A DNA stretch of 13,243 nucleotides from an uncultured Eubacteriales bacterium (GCA_902783795.1 CACZSO010000186.1:1-13243); one strand, 5' to 3'. Positions 1 through 7,557 are shown, counted from the stretch's first letter. Notes: generated from the letters alone by a model not told the origin. Numbers and translations: made by a program.

Positions 1-251
1 ATTCCGGCGGACCTTACAGCTATGAAGTGGTAGGCAAGCTCATCGAAGCTGCGAAAAAAGAACATGCCTCCTACGCCCTGGATGTTTACCCGGGCTATGG
101 TTCCGATGTAGAGGCAACCCTCAGCGCAGGCTACGATATCCGTCACGGACTCATCGGTGCCGGCGTCTATGCCAGCCATGGATATGAGCGCAGCCATAAA
201 GATGGCGTAGAGAATTCCATCAAGACATTGAAAGGTTATCTGGGAATCTGA
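1..251 (+). CDS. M42-family metallo-aminopeptidase, C-terminal fragment (5' truncated by window edge)
   Basis: An open frame enters from the left edge (first full codon at position 3) and ends at TGA 249-251, giving about 83 residues. The stretch DVYPGYGSDVEATLSAGYD, followed by IRHGLIGAGVYASHGYERSH and a short helical tail, is the typical C-terminus of M42 (glutamyl aminopeptidase/CelM/TET-like) co-catalytic metallopeptidases. The His in ASHGYER sits where this family places its last metal-ligand His; that assignment is by analogy. Family proteins are around 340-360 residues, so roughly three quarters lie outside the window. These are cytoplasmic enzymes that trim peptides. The next gene starts 2 nt after the stop, so the two are probably co-transcribed and translationally coupled. 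The internal GTG at 27 is not a real start, because the conserved frame continues upstream of it. Confidence 0.85.
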   Translation, partial: SGGPYSYEVVGKLIEAAKKEHASYALDVYPGYGSDVEATLSAGYDIRHGLIGAGVYASHGYERSHKDGVENSIKTLKGYLGI

Positions 252-253
252 GC

Positions 254-907
254 ATGTTCAATAGAGACCATATGAAGCGCCGGCTGATCATGTGTTTTGC
301 CGGGATGCTGGTGTGCGCTGCATCCGTAGGTTTGTTTAAGATCGCGGTCATGGGGGTGGATCCTTTCCAGTCCCTTCTGGCGGGTCTGGACTGTATCCTG
401 CCGGTGAATTTCGGCACCATATCCCTGATCGTGAATCTTTTGATCCTGATCTTCACCTTTTTTGCGGACCGGCATTACATCGGCTTTGGCACTGTGTTTA
501 ATCTTCTGCTGTCCGGCTATATCATTGAGTACGTGACAAAGTGGCTCACGAAACTGTTTCCGGCGCCGGGGCTGGGCTTAAGGATCGTATTCCTGCTGGC
601 AGGCATAGTCATTATGTGCCTGGCCGGCGCTGTGTATATCACCGCGGATCTGGGGGTGTCTTCCTACGATTCCATCGCGCTGATCATCACCCAGACATGG
701 AAAAAGGGACAGTTTAAATATGTGCGGATCCTTTGCGATTTCATCTGTGTAGCCTCCGGGGTGACCCTGTTCTTCCTGTCAGGAGGAAAATTCAGCGGCA
801 TCGGGAAAGTCGTCGGCATCGGGACCATCGTGACAGCCTTCTTTATGGGACCGCTGATCGACTTCTTCAGACGGAAGATCGCGGAGCCCATGCTGCAAAG
901 AGAATAA
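254..907 (+). CDS. YczE/YyaS-like multi-pass membrane protein (DUF6198-type)
   Basis: This is a 217-residue hydrophobic protein with about five membrane segments (roughly residues 10-32, 55-72, 77-97, 110-130 and 157-175, plus a hydrophobic stretch at 183-203). Two similar motifs, MGVDPFQS (33-40) and DLGVSSYDS (132-140), occur at equivalent places in the two halves. This is the internal duplication signature of the YczE/YitT-like family, whose molecular function is unknown. YczE in Bacillus has been linked to lipopeptide production, but no substrate should be inferred here. The start ATG at 254 lies 2 nt after the peptidase stop and has no good Shine-Dalgarno sequence, so translation probably depends on coupling. 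ATG 272 (MKRRL) is a possible alternative start. The C-terminus is charged (RRK...QRE) and likely cytoplasmic. Family confidence is good, function is unknown. Confidence 0.75.
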   Translation: MFNRDHMKRRLIMCFAGMLVCAASVGLFKIAVMGVDPFQSLLAGLDCILPVNFGTISLIVNLLILIFTFFADRHYIGFGTVFNLLLSGYIIEYVTKWLTKLFPAPGLGLRIVFLLAGIVIMCLAGAVYITADLGVSSYDSIALIITQTWKKGQFKYVRILCDFICVASGVTLFFLSGGKFSGIGKVVGIGTIVTAFFMGPLIDFFRRKIAEPMLQRE

Positions 908-915
908 GAATACCC

Positions 916-962
916 GGCTCCCCTTTTCAAAGGGGAGCTGTCAGCAAAGCTGACTGAGGGGA
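916..962 (+). repeat. Double-hairpin intergenic repeat (REP/MITE-like)
   Basis: Two perfect inverted repeats lie back to back. Stem 1 pairs GCTCCCCTTT (917-926) with AAAGGGGAGC (929-938). Stem 2 pairs GTCAGC (940-945) with GCTGAC (949-954) around an AAA loop. The tail ACTGAGGGG follows. The arrangement (CUCCCC hairpin, then a GTCAGC hairpin, then CTGAGGGG) matches my recollection of a dispersed palindromic repeat common in intergenic regions of gut Clostridia such as Faecalibacterium relatives. It sits between the membrane-protein stop (907) and the luxS ribosome binding site and could also act as an RNA hairpin or weak terminator, though no U-run follows. The copy number in this genome cannot be judged from one copy. 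Confidence 0.7.
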
Positions 963-989
963 TCCTGCGAATAACTTTATGAGGTTTTT

Positions 990-1457
990 ATGGAAAAAAT
1001 AGCGAGTTTTACTATCGATCATCTTAGGCTTCTGCCGGGGCTGTATGTGTCCCGGAAGGACAGTATGGGCGATGTGACTGTCACCACCTTTGACCTGCGC
1101 TTTACGGCGCCGAACCGGGAGCCGGCGGTGGAACAGCCGGCGCTGCATACCATTGAGCACCTGGGCGCCACGTTCTTAAGAAATTCCGAGGTCAAAGACC
1201 AGGTGGTCTATTTCGGGCCTATGGGCTGCCGCACCGGGTTTTATTTCCTGATGTTCGGGGATAAGGAACCGGAAGAGGTGTGTGACCTGATCCTGCGGAT
1301 GTGTGACTTTATCCTGGATTTTGAAGGAGAGATCCCCGGAGCCAGACCGGAGGAGTGCGGGAATTATTCCGAACAGAATCTTATGACAGCGAAATATTAC
1401 ATCCGGCGATACAAAAAGGAATTAGAGGAACATCGCCGGTTTACCTATCCGGAGTGA
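990..1457 (+). CDS. luxS: S-ribosylhomocysteine lyase LuxS (AI-2 synthase)
   Basis: LuxS cleaves S-ribosylhomocysteine to homocysteine and 4,5-dihydroxy-2,3-pentanedione, the precursor of autoinducer-2, as part of the activated methyl cycle in the cytoplasm. The 155-residue protein has normal family length and all hallmark residues: the metal-binding HTIEH (His53, Glu56, His57), the catalytic Cys80 in GPMGCRTG, and the third metal ligand Cys123 in EECGNY. FDLRF and ALHTIEHLGAT are the usual conserved blocks. The start ATG at 990 is preceded by GAGG (980-983) at good spacing. The partner gene for S-adenosylhomocysteine nucleosidase (mtn/pfs) is not in the window. The next gene begins 3 nt after the stop, so luxS heads or belongs to a short operon. 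The identification is firm. Confidence 0.97.
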   Translation: MEKIASFTIDHLRLLPGLYVSRKDSMGDVTVTTFDLRFTAPNREPAVEQPALHTIEHLGATFLRNSEVKDQVVYFGPMGCRTGFYFLMFGDKEPEEVCDLILRMCDFILDFEGEIPGARPEECGNYSEQNLMTAKYYIRRYKKELEEHRRFTYPE

Positions 1458-1460
1458 AAA

Positions 1461-2102
1461 ATGAAAAAACTGCTGGTCTTTTTTAAACCTGAAGAGCGTT
1501 TTAAAGAGCGTTATCTGTATGCATCGAAAATGATGGGGTTTGAGCCGGAATCTCCTTATCCGGAGGCAGATCCTGCGGATTATGCAGGGCTTATCATGAT
1601 CGGGGGCGGCGATGTGGATCCCTCCTTTTACGGAGAAGAGAATACAGCCTCCCGTTATGTGGACCCCGAATATGATAAAGCCTGTCTGAATATCGTTGAC
1701 CGCTTCTTTAAGGCGGGAAAACCTGTTCTGGGTATCTGCCGCGGATTCCAGGTGTTGAATGTGTATTTCGGCGGATCCCTGAATCAGGACATCCCGGGAC
1801 ACTCGGCTAATGCGCTTCTTCATGAGGTGCGGGGTCTTAAGGATCCCGGGCTTACCTATCCTTTCCCGGAGAAGTTCCTGACGAACACCCGGCATCATCA
1901 GTCTGTTAAGACCCTCGGGCAGGGGCTGATCATTTCCGCGAAGGCGGTCTTCGATGATACTGTGGAAGCCTTTGAGCATGAGAACGGGAAAGTGCTGGGG
2001 GTCCAGTGGCACCCGGAGCGGATGCTGGACAATATGCCGGGAGAAGGCAAAGACGGTGTGATGGTATTTGACCGGTTTAAACAGATGATAGCAGATCAGT
2101 AA
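1461..2102 (+). CDS. Class-I glutamine-amidotransferase-like hydrolase (PuuD / gamma-Glu-GABA hydrolase, peptidase C26 type)
   Basis: This 213-residue cytoplasmic protein has the class-I amidotransferase triad: the nucleophile Cys93 in the GICRG elbow, and His184 with Glu186 in GVQWHPE. IMIGGGDVDPSFYGEE (45-60) and NTRHHQSV (142-149) are typical of the gamma-glutamyl-gamma-aminobutyrate hydrolase branch, whose members release glutamate from gamma-glutamyl amides. The order of blocks and the length (slightly short of the usual 230-260) fit a stand-alone hydrolase, with no synthetase domain. The start ATG 1461 lies 3 nt after the luxS stop, and its ribosome binding site (GGAG near 1452) is inside the luxS 3' end, so the two are coupled. 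No polyamine or glutamate-metabolism gene is nearby, so the physiological substrate is open. Some C26 members act on other gamma-glutamyl compounds. Confidence 0.85.
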   Translation: MKKLLVFFKPEERFKERYLYASKMMGFEPESPYPEADPADYAGLIMIGGGDVDPSFYGEENTASRYVDPEYDKACLNIVDRFFKAGKPVLGICRGFQVLNVYFGGSLNQDIPGHSANALLHEVRGLKDPGLTYPFPEKFLTNTRHHQSVKTLGQGLIISAKAVFDDTVEAFEHENGKVLGVQWHPERMLDNMPGEGKDGVMVFDRFKQMIADQ

Positions 2103-2153
2103 GGAAGGTACTTTGCAGATAGAGTCTGTGACCTTCGCATTAGTAGTATTTTT

Positions 2154-2159
2154 AGGAGG
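2154..2159 (+). promoter_or_regulatory. Strong ribosome binding site of the serine hydrolase
   Basis: A perfect AGGAGG lies 5 nt before ATG 2165 and fixes that start. The 62-nt gap upstream has no convincing promoter or terminator, only a weak imperfect inverted repeat (AAGGT near 2105 with ACCTT near 2131). Read-through from the luxS operon is therefore the simplest explanation. Confidence 0.75.
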
Positions 2160-2164
2160 TTTTT

Positions 2165-3334
2165 ATGTCTGTAAAACAGGATATGGATCTGTTGCTTCAG
2201 GATTTTGCAGCAAAGCACGTACCGGGCTGCGGCTGCATCGTCATGAAGGACGGTAAGATCTTATATGAAGGATATGAAGGGTTCGCCGATCTTGCCGGCG
2301 GGCGGAAAGTAGATGGGGATACCATCTACCGCCTTTACAGCATGACCAAAGTCATCGTGTGCACCGGGGCCCTGATCCTTTTTGAACGGGGAAAATTCGC
2401 GCTGAACGACCCTTATTCCGACTATTTCCCGGAGTGGAAGGACGTAAAAGTGGCAGAGCAGACCGGAAATGGCAGCTATGTCTACCGCACCCCGCACCGG
2501 CCTCTTCGCGTGAAGGATGTGTTCAATATGGCCTGCGGCCTGCCCTATCCGTCACCTGCCGGGGACCATCCCACAGATAAGGCCATGAACGATGTCCGGG
2601 CGAAACTGAATGAGCAGTATGACGGAAAGTACACGGTTTCCCAGGAAGTGGCGGCCATGGCAGAAGCGCCTCTCAGGTTCGATCCGGGTGAACATTGGCT
2701 CTATGGCTTCGGCCATGAGATGGTGGCAGCCCTGATAGAAAAATGTTCAGGCATGACCGTAGGAGAGTTCCTGAAAAAAGAGATCTTCGAGCCTTTGGGC
2801 ATGACATCCACAGGCTACCGGTATGAGGGAGATCAGCGTGAGCGCATGACAGTCCTCTATCACATCGAAGAGGATGGAAGCTACACACCCATGGGCGGCA
2901 TGTTCGATGAACGTTTTGAGCCGGACCAGGTGTATGAAGGAGGCGGCGCAGGTTTGTTCTCAAGTCTCCGGGATTATGCGGTCTTTACCCAGATGCTGGC
3001 TAACGGCGGCGTTTACAACGGAAAACGGATCATCGGCCGCAATACGATCGACCTTTTCCGTACCAATATGTTGAATGAGACACAGCTTAAGGAATTCAGG
3101 AACACCTATCTGGATGGCTATGGTTACGGACTGGGTGTCCGGACTATGATGGACATCGGCGGTGTATCAAATTCGACCCCCGGCGAGTTCGGCTGGACCG
3201 GTGCCGCGGGGACCTGGACATCCATCGACCCGGAGAATCATTTCTCAGTGGTCTACATGCACAACACCTTCCCGAATAACGAGGAATACCACCACATGAG
3301 AGTACGCGCAGTGGCATACGGGATGATCGAATAA
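2165..3334 (+). CDS. Serine hydrolase, beta-lactamase/family VIII carboxylesterase fold
   Basis: This 389-residue protein has the class-C beta-lactamase/DD-peptidase fold used by family VIII esterases. The SxxK motif is Ser59-Met-Thr-Lys62 in YRLYSMTK, with Ser59 the nucleophile and Lys62 the general base. Tyr181 in WLYGFGHEM stands at the position of the second motif (YxN in class C, Tyr retained in EstB-type esterases). A Gly-rich block GGGAGLFSSLRDY and a C-terminal GWTGAAGTW replace the KTG motif, as is usual in the esterase branch. No signal peptide or membrane anchor is visible, so it is probably cytoplasmic and an esterase or amidase acting on small molecules, not a cell-wall enzyme or resistance beta-lactamase. 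The start follows AGGAGG. A strong hairpin 18 nt past the stop ends the unit. Confidence 0.85.
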   Translation: MSVKQDMDLLLQDFAAKHVPGCGCIVMKDGKILYEGYEGFADLAGGRKVDGDTIYRLYSMTKVIVCTGALILFERGKFALNDPYSDYFPEWKDVKVAEQTGNGSYVYRTPHRPLRVKDVFNMACGLPYPSPAGDHPTDKAMNDVRAKLNEQYDGKYTVSQEVAAMAEAPLRFDPGEHWLYGFGHEMVAALIEKCSGMTVGEFLKKEIFEPLGMTSTGYRYEGDQRERMTVLYHIEEDGSYTPMGGMFDERFEPDQVYEGGGAGLFSSLRDYAVFTQMLANGGVYNGKRIIGRNTIDLFRTNMLNETQLKEFRNTYLDGYGYGLGVRTMMDIGGVSNSTPGEFGWTGAAGTWTSIDPENHFSVVYMHNTFPNNEEYHHMRVRAVAYGMIE

Positions 3335-3352
3335 GAAAAACTGTTTAAAAGC

Positions 3353-3383
3353 ATAAGCGCCGGGCTGGACACCCGGCGCTTAT
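3353..3383. terminator. Bidirectional hairpin terminator between convergent genes
   Basis: A perfect 12-bp stem pairs ATAAGCGCCGGG (3353-3364) with CCCGGCGCTTAT (3372-3383), with a 7-nt loop. It lies between the stop of the + strand serine hydrolase (3334) and the stop of the - strand carboxylesterase (3410), so it can serve both. The T-run is modest on the + side (TTATTATAT). On the - side, T-rich sequence (TTATGCTTTT) follows. Confidence 0.8.
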
Positions 3384-3409
3384 TATATGATGCATTAAAG
3401 AATGTGTCA

Positions 3410-5011
3410 TCAGATCTCCGGTGCGGTGCCAGAGGCTATCAGATGTTCCAGACATAATTCGTCCAGTTTGTCTAATCCGTCATGGCCTTCCGGTGTATCG
3501 CCCAGATACATCCATCCGTAATTCTCACGGCTCTCCGGCCAGAAGGGCAGGCCTTCACCGTTCGGATTACCGGTGGCGATAAAGTTAGCCCAGTAGGAGC
3601 TTACCTGGTCAGCCAGCTTAAAGTCCACTTCTGTCCAGGGACGTACCGGCGGCACATTCTCTCTGAGAGAAGCAAAGGTATACCAGAGTTCACTGGAATG
3701 CCAGGCCATTAAGTGGTTCATGTCTCTGAACTGACCGGCCTCTTCCGGCAGACTGGGGGTAAAATGGCCGAAGCTGAAGGAATAGGTGTGGGTCTCCGGC
3801 GCATGGACAGCTCTGTAAGCGCCGAAATAACGGTTAAGGATGACACCACAGAAAAGACCGAGTGCAATGCCCCTGGAGGCCAGGACGCGGCTTCTCATAT
3901 CTGCGTTCTCATCCGTGACCGGCCACAGAGATTCGAAATCATATTTTTCATACAGTGGTCCCAGTCTTTCCCTCATAAAATCATAGAACTGGGCAGCTGT
4001 TTCAAATTTATCATTGCTCATAAAATTCACAAAGCCGCCTTCACCTACATTGCCGCCAGTCAGGTAATCGACTTTTGAGGCAAATTCCTGAACATTCTGT
4101 ACTCCGTACTGGTAACGGACATAATCTCCATCCCAGACCATGCTGCCGGGAAGATTGCCGGGTGCGCCAAAGGCTACTTCTGCCTTATAGAAGCGATCTG
4201 CCGGAATACGGCGCAATTCTTCCACAGAGAGCTCCGGATCAATGCCGCAGCGTTCCAGGTAGACTTTCGCATCGGCTCCTGCTGCTTCCATGGTCTGATA
4301 AGTGACCAGCCAGTTCAGGTTGGACTGATTGATGCAGCGCTTTACCTTGCCCACGCTGTACGGAGAAGAAGCCAGGGCGCCGGATTTCGCCGTGCCGCCG
4401 GACTGGCCGCCTATGGTGATATTGTCCGGGTCACCGCCGAAAGCGGCAATGTTTTCCCTGACCCAGTCCAGTGCCTTTACTTCATCCATGAGGCCGTAGT
4501 TTCCGGCTTTTCCGCCCTGTTCCGCCTGAAGCTGGGGCAGGCAGAGATAGCCGAAGATATTCAGCCGCTGGCCCACCGACACCACCACGATGCCTTTTCT
4601 GGCCAGCTCCGAAGGATCGAACTCGATCTCGCTGTAGAAGCCGGTGGATAATCCGCCGCCGTGGAACCACATGAACACAGGCCGTTTTTCGGAAGGATCC
4701 TGTGCCCCCGTGGTGATATGAAGATACAGGCAGTCTTCGCTCATGGGCGGGTAATTATCATAATAAAAATCTGAAGCCCAGGGCTCAAAGCTCAGGCCCG
4801 TGCCCATCTGCTGATAGGGGCGGGAAGCGAAATGAGTGGCATCCAGTACGCCGTTCCAGGGTTCATGATCCTGAGGAGGCGCAAAACGCAGTTCGCCTAC
4901 CGGAGGCGCCGCGTAAGGGACGGAACGGAAGGTGGTGATGCCTTCGTACTTTCCTGTGAGTTCCGCACCCAGAAGTTTCCCGTATTTTGTTTCAACGATT
5001 CCTATACCCAT
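3410..5011 (-). CDS. Type-B carboxylesterase/lipase family alpha/beta hydrolase
   Basis: This 533-residue protein has the normal length for type-B carboxylesterases (para-nitrobenzyl-esterase/PnbA-like). Motifs in order: FRSVPYAAPPVGELRF (28-43), SEDCLYLHI (91-99), the oxyanion-hole loop WFHGGG (115-120), the nucleophile elbow GGQSGG with Ser204, Glu324 in NVGEGGF as the likely acid, and His438 in MAWHSSELWY as the base. The elbow is GQSGG rather than the commoner GESAG. No signal peptide is present, so it probably acts in the cytoplasm on ester-bearing small molecules. The start is set by AGGAGG 8-14 nt upstream on the - strand. It lies downstream of the AraC regulator on the same strand but is separated from it by a hairpin, so it is likely its own unit. 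Any link to the sugar locus, such as de-esterification, is speculative. Confidence 0.9.
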   Translation of the reverse strand: MGIGIVETKYGKLLGAELTGKYEGITTFRSVPYAAPPVGELRFAPPQDHEPWNGVLDATHFASRPYQQMGTGLSFEPWASDFYYDNYPPMSEDCLYLHITTGAQDPSEKRPVFMWFHGGGLSTGFYSEIEFDPSELARKGIVVVSVGQRLNIFGYLCLPQLQAEQGGKAGNYGLMDEVKALDWVRENIAAFGGDPDNITIGGQSGGTAKSGALASSPYSVGKVKRCINQSNLNWLVTYQTMEAAGADAKVYLERCGIDPELSVEELRRIPADRFYKAEVAFGAPGNLPGSMVWDGDYVRYQYGVQNVQEFASKVDYLTGGNVGEGGFVNFMSNDKFETAAQFYDFMRERLGPLYEKYDFESLWPVTDENADMRSRVLASRGIALGLFCGVILNRYFGAYRAVHAPETHTYSFSFGHFTPSLPEEAGQFRDMNHLMAWHSSELWYTFASLRENVPPVRPWTEVDFKLADQVSSYWANFIATGNPNGEGLPFWPESRENYGWMYLGDTPEGHDGLDKLDELCLEHLIASGTAPEI

Positions 5012-5133
5012 ATGATATTCCTCCTTTTTTGTTTCTCCGACAGGTTGATCGGAAAGATGGATAAGATTATGGTTTTATATTAACATGGAGAAGGGTCAGA
5101 AGAAATAGCCGTTTTTACGGATGGATAGCCTTA

Positions 5134-5165
5134 AATAGTGCCCGGCATCACTGCCGGGCACTATT
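5134..5165 (-). terminator. Hairpin terminator of the AraC regulator gene
   Basis: A perfect 14-bp stem pairs AATAGTGCCCGGCA (5134-5147) with TGCCGGGCACTATT (5152-5165), with a 4-nt TCAC loop. It begins 24 nt past the regulator stop on the - strand. The U-tract on that strand is short (ATTTAAGG), so termination may be incomplete. The 5012-5133 stretch between it and the esterase contains the esterase ribosome binding site and AT-rich sequence, but I could not pick a convincing promoter. Confidence 0.75.
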
Positions 5166-5188
5166 ATTACTGTAAAGGGAAGTTTTGT

Positions 5189-7462
5189 TCACTGCTGGTT
5201 CTGATACTGTCCCGGGGTGATCCCTTCGTACCGCTTAAAATACCGGATCAAAGCCCTGGCTTCCGTGTATCCGGCGGCCAGGGCAGCATCATGGACCGTC
5301 ATGCCTTCATCCAGCAGCTGTTTGGCATGTTCTACGCGGATCAGGTTGATATAGTCCAGAATGCTGGTATTTGTATATTTTTTGTAGCTGCGGCTGAAAT
5401 GAGCCGGTGTCAGCCCGAAACGGAAAGCCAGGGTGGAAATGTTCAGTGAAGAATCACTGTAGTTTTCTTCTATATATTCTTTTGCTTTCCTGATCCATGC
5501 CGGACTCTCGTCATTGCCCTGCGTATTCTGCTCGGCGGAAAGACGATCGAATAGAAGCAGTACAGTATGCTTCAGCTCTTCAAAGGTCTCACACCGCGGG
5601 ATCACCGGAAGCAGTTCCTGGACCGTTTCATTCGTTTCAAAGGAGCTTCCATTCTGCGCCAGCATATGGCCGGCTATATGGCTGATCAGAGCTGAGATCT
5701 GGATCTTTACCCATGGAAATGATAAACCTCTGGGGAAGCCTTGATCCAGTACCTGCACCAGGTCTTCTCTGGCTTCTTCCATGTTTCCCACGGAGATCAG
5801 GTTTATGATCTTCCGTTCTGCATCTGTCTCAGAAGCTGGACTGAGTTCATCGTCAAGATCAGAATAGAAAATAATGTTCTGCTGGGAACGTCCCCAGAAT
5901 CTATGGAAACTCAGCAGATCGGTCACCTGAAGATAATATTCCGGGATACTGCCGGGATCATCTGACGTTTCGCTGATACAGAAAACACTTTCAAGTCCGG
6001 CCTGCTCCTCTAAAAATGTTCTGACAGTAAAGATCTTTTCAACCAGGTCGCTGTCGGTCATATCCTGTATCAGGCAGACACATACGGAGGATTCGGAAAA
6101 GGCCAGAGGTCTGTGAAGGAAGGAATCCTGATACAGAACTTCCGAAAAGACATTTTTCAGTACGAAATGCATCAGGCTGTAATCTATTTCATTATTCATG
6201 GAAAATACAGACTGCTGGATATGGAAAAGTCCTATCAGAAGCAGACGGAAAGGTTTAGAGGGATCCGCCTCAGAAAGGTATTCCTCTGTGATTTTACGGC
6301 TTTCCGATTCCGTCAGCCGGCCATCCAATAATGCCATGAACGTACTTTCGTTCTTATGGGATTCATACTGTTTAAGCTCCCTGTCCTGGGAATTCAGCTG
6401 TTCCCGATATTCGGCTACGGCCGCTTCCGCGGTGGATAAGGCTTTGTCATAACTTGCTTCATGACTGATATTCAGAGCGTTCAGCAGCCGGCCGGCCGGC
6501 GTGTAGAACTTCCAGGCCATACGCCAGGCTAACAGCAGCGAGATGAGGAGGGCTGTAAGTATTGCAATACCGAAAAGAATAGAATAAAAACGGGCCTGGC
6601 GGGTAAATACAGTATGGGGAACAGCGATCTTATAATGCCAGCCCACATGGTCGGACAATGTGTCGATCAGATAATAGTTCTTGTTTTCGATGCTGACAGT
6701 ACCTTGAGACAGATCATTGATGACATCCAGGCCGGTCTGAGAGAATTGAAACGTTCCTTCCTCATCCGCCGTTACGCAGACACTGTCATCCTTATGGGTG
6801 ATGTAGAAGAGCAGATCAGAGGGGGAATCATCATGCAGGAGCTCCCTGATCAGCGCCGGAAGAGAAATGCGGATGATGACTTTCCCCAACCTGGAGACCG
6901 TGTTTTTATCTACGATCTGAGTCAGAAGAAACAGCTGGGGATTCTGCGTATTTGCGTGGAGAATGTAGTACCCCTCCGGATTATCCATAAAACGCAGGAA
7001 CTCTTTGTCCGAGAGATTCATATAAAAACTGCTGAATGCTCCCAGATTCGCGCTGTTGTAGCGGTAGGGAGGAGCCAGGACGGTCTTTGAGTGATTATAA
7101 TAAAGAAAAACAGAACCTTCCAGAGAAAGCAGATCATTATACCCTGTGACATAGGTCTTCAATTCGGAAAACAGCATCCGGTCTCCTGAACTGTTATCCG
7201 TATAATAGCCGCCGCGGATGATATCCGGCTCCTCGGAGAGCATAGCTGCCACATCCTCTATATTCTGCAGCTTCTGATCCGATTCATGCCTCATCTCTGA
7301 AAGATCCCGCGCCTGATACTTGACGATATCTTCGGAAAACCGAACATAGGAATAGTAAAGTGCGACCCCCAGGATAAGCAGAATAATACCTGCCACCAGA
7401 AAATAAGAGAACAGGAAGCTCTTGAATAATCTATTTGATTTTGAGAGATTGTTCTTCTTCAT
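5189..7462 (-). CDS. Transmembrane AraC-family transcriptional regulator (extracellular sensor, cytoplasmic DNA-binding domain)
   Basis: This is a 757-residue one-component regulator. Residues 1-15 are basic and polar, a membrane segment spans about 16-38, an extracellular sensing region about 40-288 follows (dCache-like layout by length and position), and a second membrane segment is at about 292-315. A coiled-coil-like cytoplasmic linker (about 340-375) and a long central region lead to a C-terminal AraC domain (about 655-753). That domain has two helix-turn-helix units (NISTLAFRFGLTPAHFSRSYKKY and TVHDAALAAGYTEARALIRYFKRYEGITPGQY split over 674-697 and 722-753). Architecture and length resemble Bacillus YesS/YtdP-type regulators that sit beside polysaccharide importers. 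It is transcribed away from the deacetylase-importer genes and most likely activates them. I chose ATG 7462 (MKKNNLSK) because the hydrophobic extension back to a TTG at 7534 lacks a ribosome binding site and would overlap the promoter. No Shine-Dalgarno precedes 7462 either (see promoter entry). Confidence 0.92.
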   Translation of the reverse strand: MKKNNLSKSNRLFKSFLFSYFLVAGIILLILGVALYYSYVRFSEDIVKYQARDLSEMRHESDQKLQNIEDVAAMLSEEPDIIRGGYYTDNSSGDRMLFSELKTYVTGYNDLLSLEGSVFLYYNHSKTVLAPPYRYNSANLGAFSSFYMNLSDKEFLRFMDNPEGYYILHANTQNPQLFLLTQIVDKNTVSRLGKVIIRISLPALIRELLHDDSPSDLLFYITHKDDSVCVTADEEGTFQFSQTGLDVINDLSQGTVSIENKNYYLIDTLSDHVGWHYKIAVPHTVFTRQARFYSILFGIAILTALLISLLLAWRMAWKFYTPAGRLLNALNISHEASYDKALSTAEAAVAEYREQLNSQDRELKQYESHKNESTFMALLDGRLTESESRKITEEYLSEADPSKPFRLLLIGLFHIQQSVFSMNNEIDYSLMHFVLKNVFSEVLYQDSFLHRPLAFSESSVCVCLIQDMTDSDLVEKIFTVRTFLEEQAGLESVFCISETSDDPGSIPEYYLQVTDLLSFHRFWGRSQQNIIFYSDLDDELSPASETDAERKIINLISVGNMEEAREDLVQVLDQGFPRGLSFPWVKIQISALISHIAGHMLAQNGSSFETNETVQELLPVIPRCETFEELKHTVLLLFDRLSAEQNTQGNDESPAWIRKAKEYIEENYSDSSLNISTLAFRFGLTPAHFSRSYKKYTNTSILDYINLIRVEHAKQLLDEGMTVHDAALAAGYTEARALIRYFKRYEGITPGQYQNQQ

Positions 7463-7468
7463 AACTAT

Positions 7469-7496
7469 ATTATAGTATAAAATATAAAAAACACAA
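7469..7496 (-). promoter_or_regulatory. Sigma-A-type promoter of the AraC regulator; probable leaderless start
   Basis: On the - strand TTGTGT (7491-7496) and a perfect TATAAT (7469-7474) are separated by 16 nt of A/T-only sequence. The -10 box ends 6 nt before the ATG at 7460-7462, so transcription would begin at or next to the A of ATG, leaving no room for a ribosome binding site. A TGATA motif lies just upstream of the -35 (7506-7510). Confidence 0.6.
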
Positions 7497-7530
7497 GGAG
7501 CTTTTTGATAAAACAAAAGCAGCAGGGATA

Positions 7531-7557
7531 GCAATAATACGCGTTGATATCCAAAAT
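7531..7557 (+). promoter_or_regulatory. Candidate AraC-regulator operator, copy 1 (upstream of deacetylase)
   Basis: This 27-bp element shares 22 of 27 bases, without gaps, with 8692-8718 upstream of the binding-protein gene. The core TGATATCCAAAAT (7545-7557) is identical and is preceded by an ATAAT box at 7534-7538. It lies about 44 nt upstream of the deacetylase -35 box, a position typical of an activator site, and about 35 nt upstream of the regulator's own -35. Its assignment to the adjacent AraC regulator is inference. Confidence 0.6.

Noticed and set aside
1422..2012. - strand open frame (196 aa) opposite the amidotransferase gene
   Set aside because: The + strand gene has a complete catalytic triad, a coupled start and conserved blocks; the antisense product has no recognisable motif.
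2103..2140. Imperfect inverted repeat (AAGGT ... ACCTT) between amidotransferase and serine hydrolase
   Set aside because: The pairing is short and broken, with no U-tract, and no conserved riboswitch features could be seen.
5109..5120. CCGT-TTTT-ACGG palindrome near the esterase upstream region
   Set aside because: It is four base pairs only, without a second copy or a defined promoter next to it.
6614..7090. + strand open frame (158 aa) inside the AraC regulator sensor region
   Set aside because: It is antisense to the regulator, with no ribosome binding site, no recognisable motif, and no separate promoter.
7463..7534. N-terminal extension of the AraC regulator to a TTG start at 7534
   Set aside because: The extension has no ribosome binding site, covers the TATAAT/TTGTGT promoter, and precedes a normal basic N-terminus and membrane segment at MKKNN.
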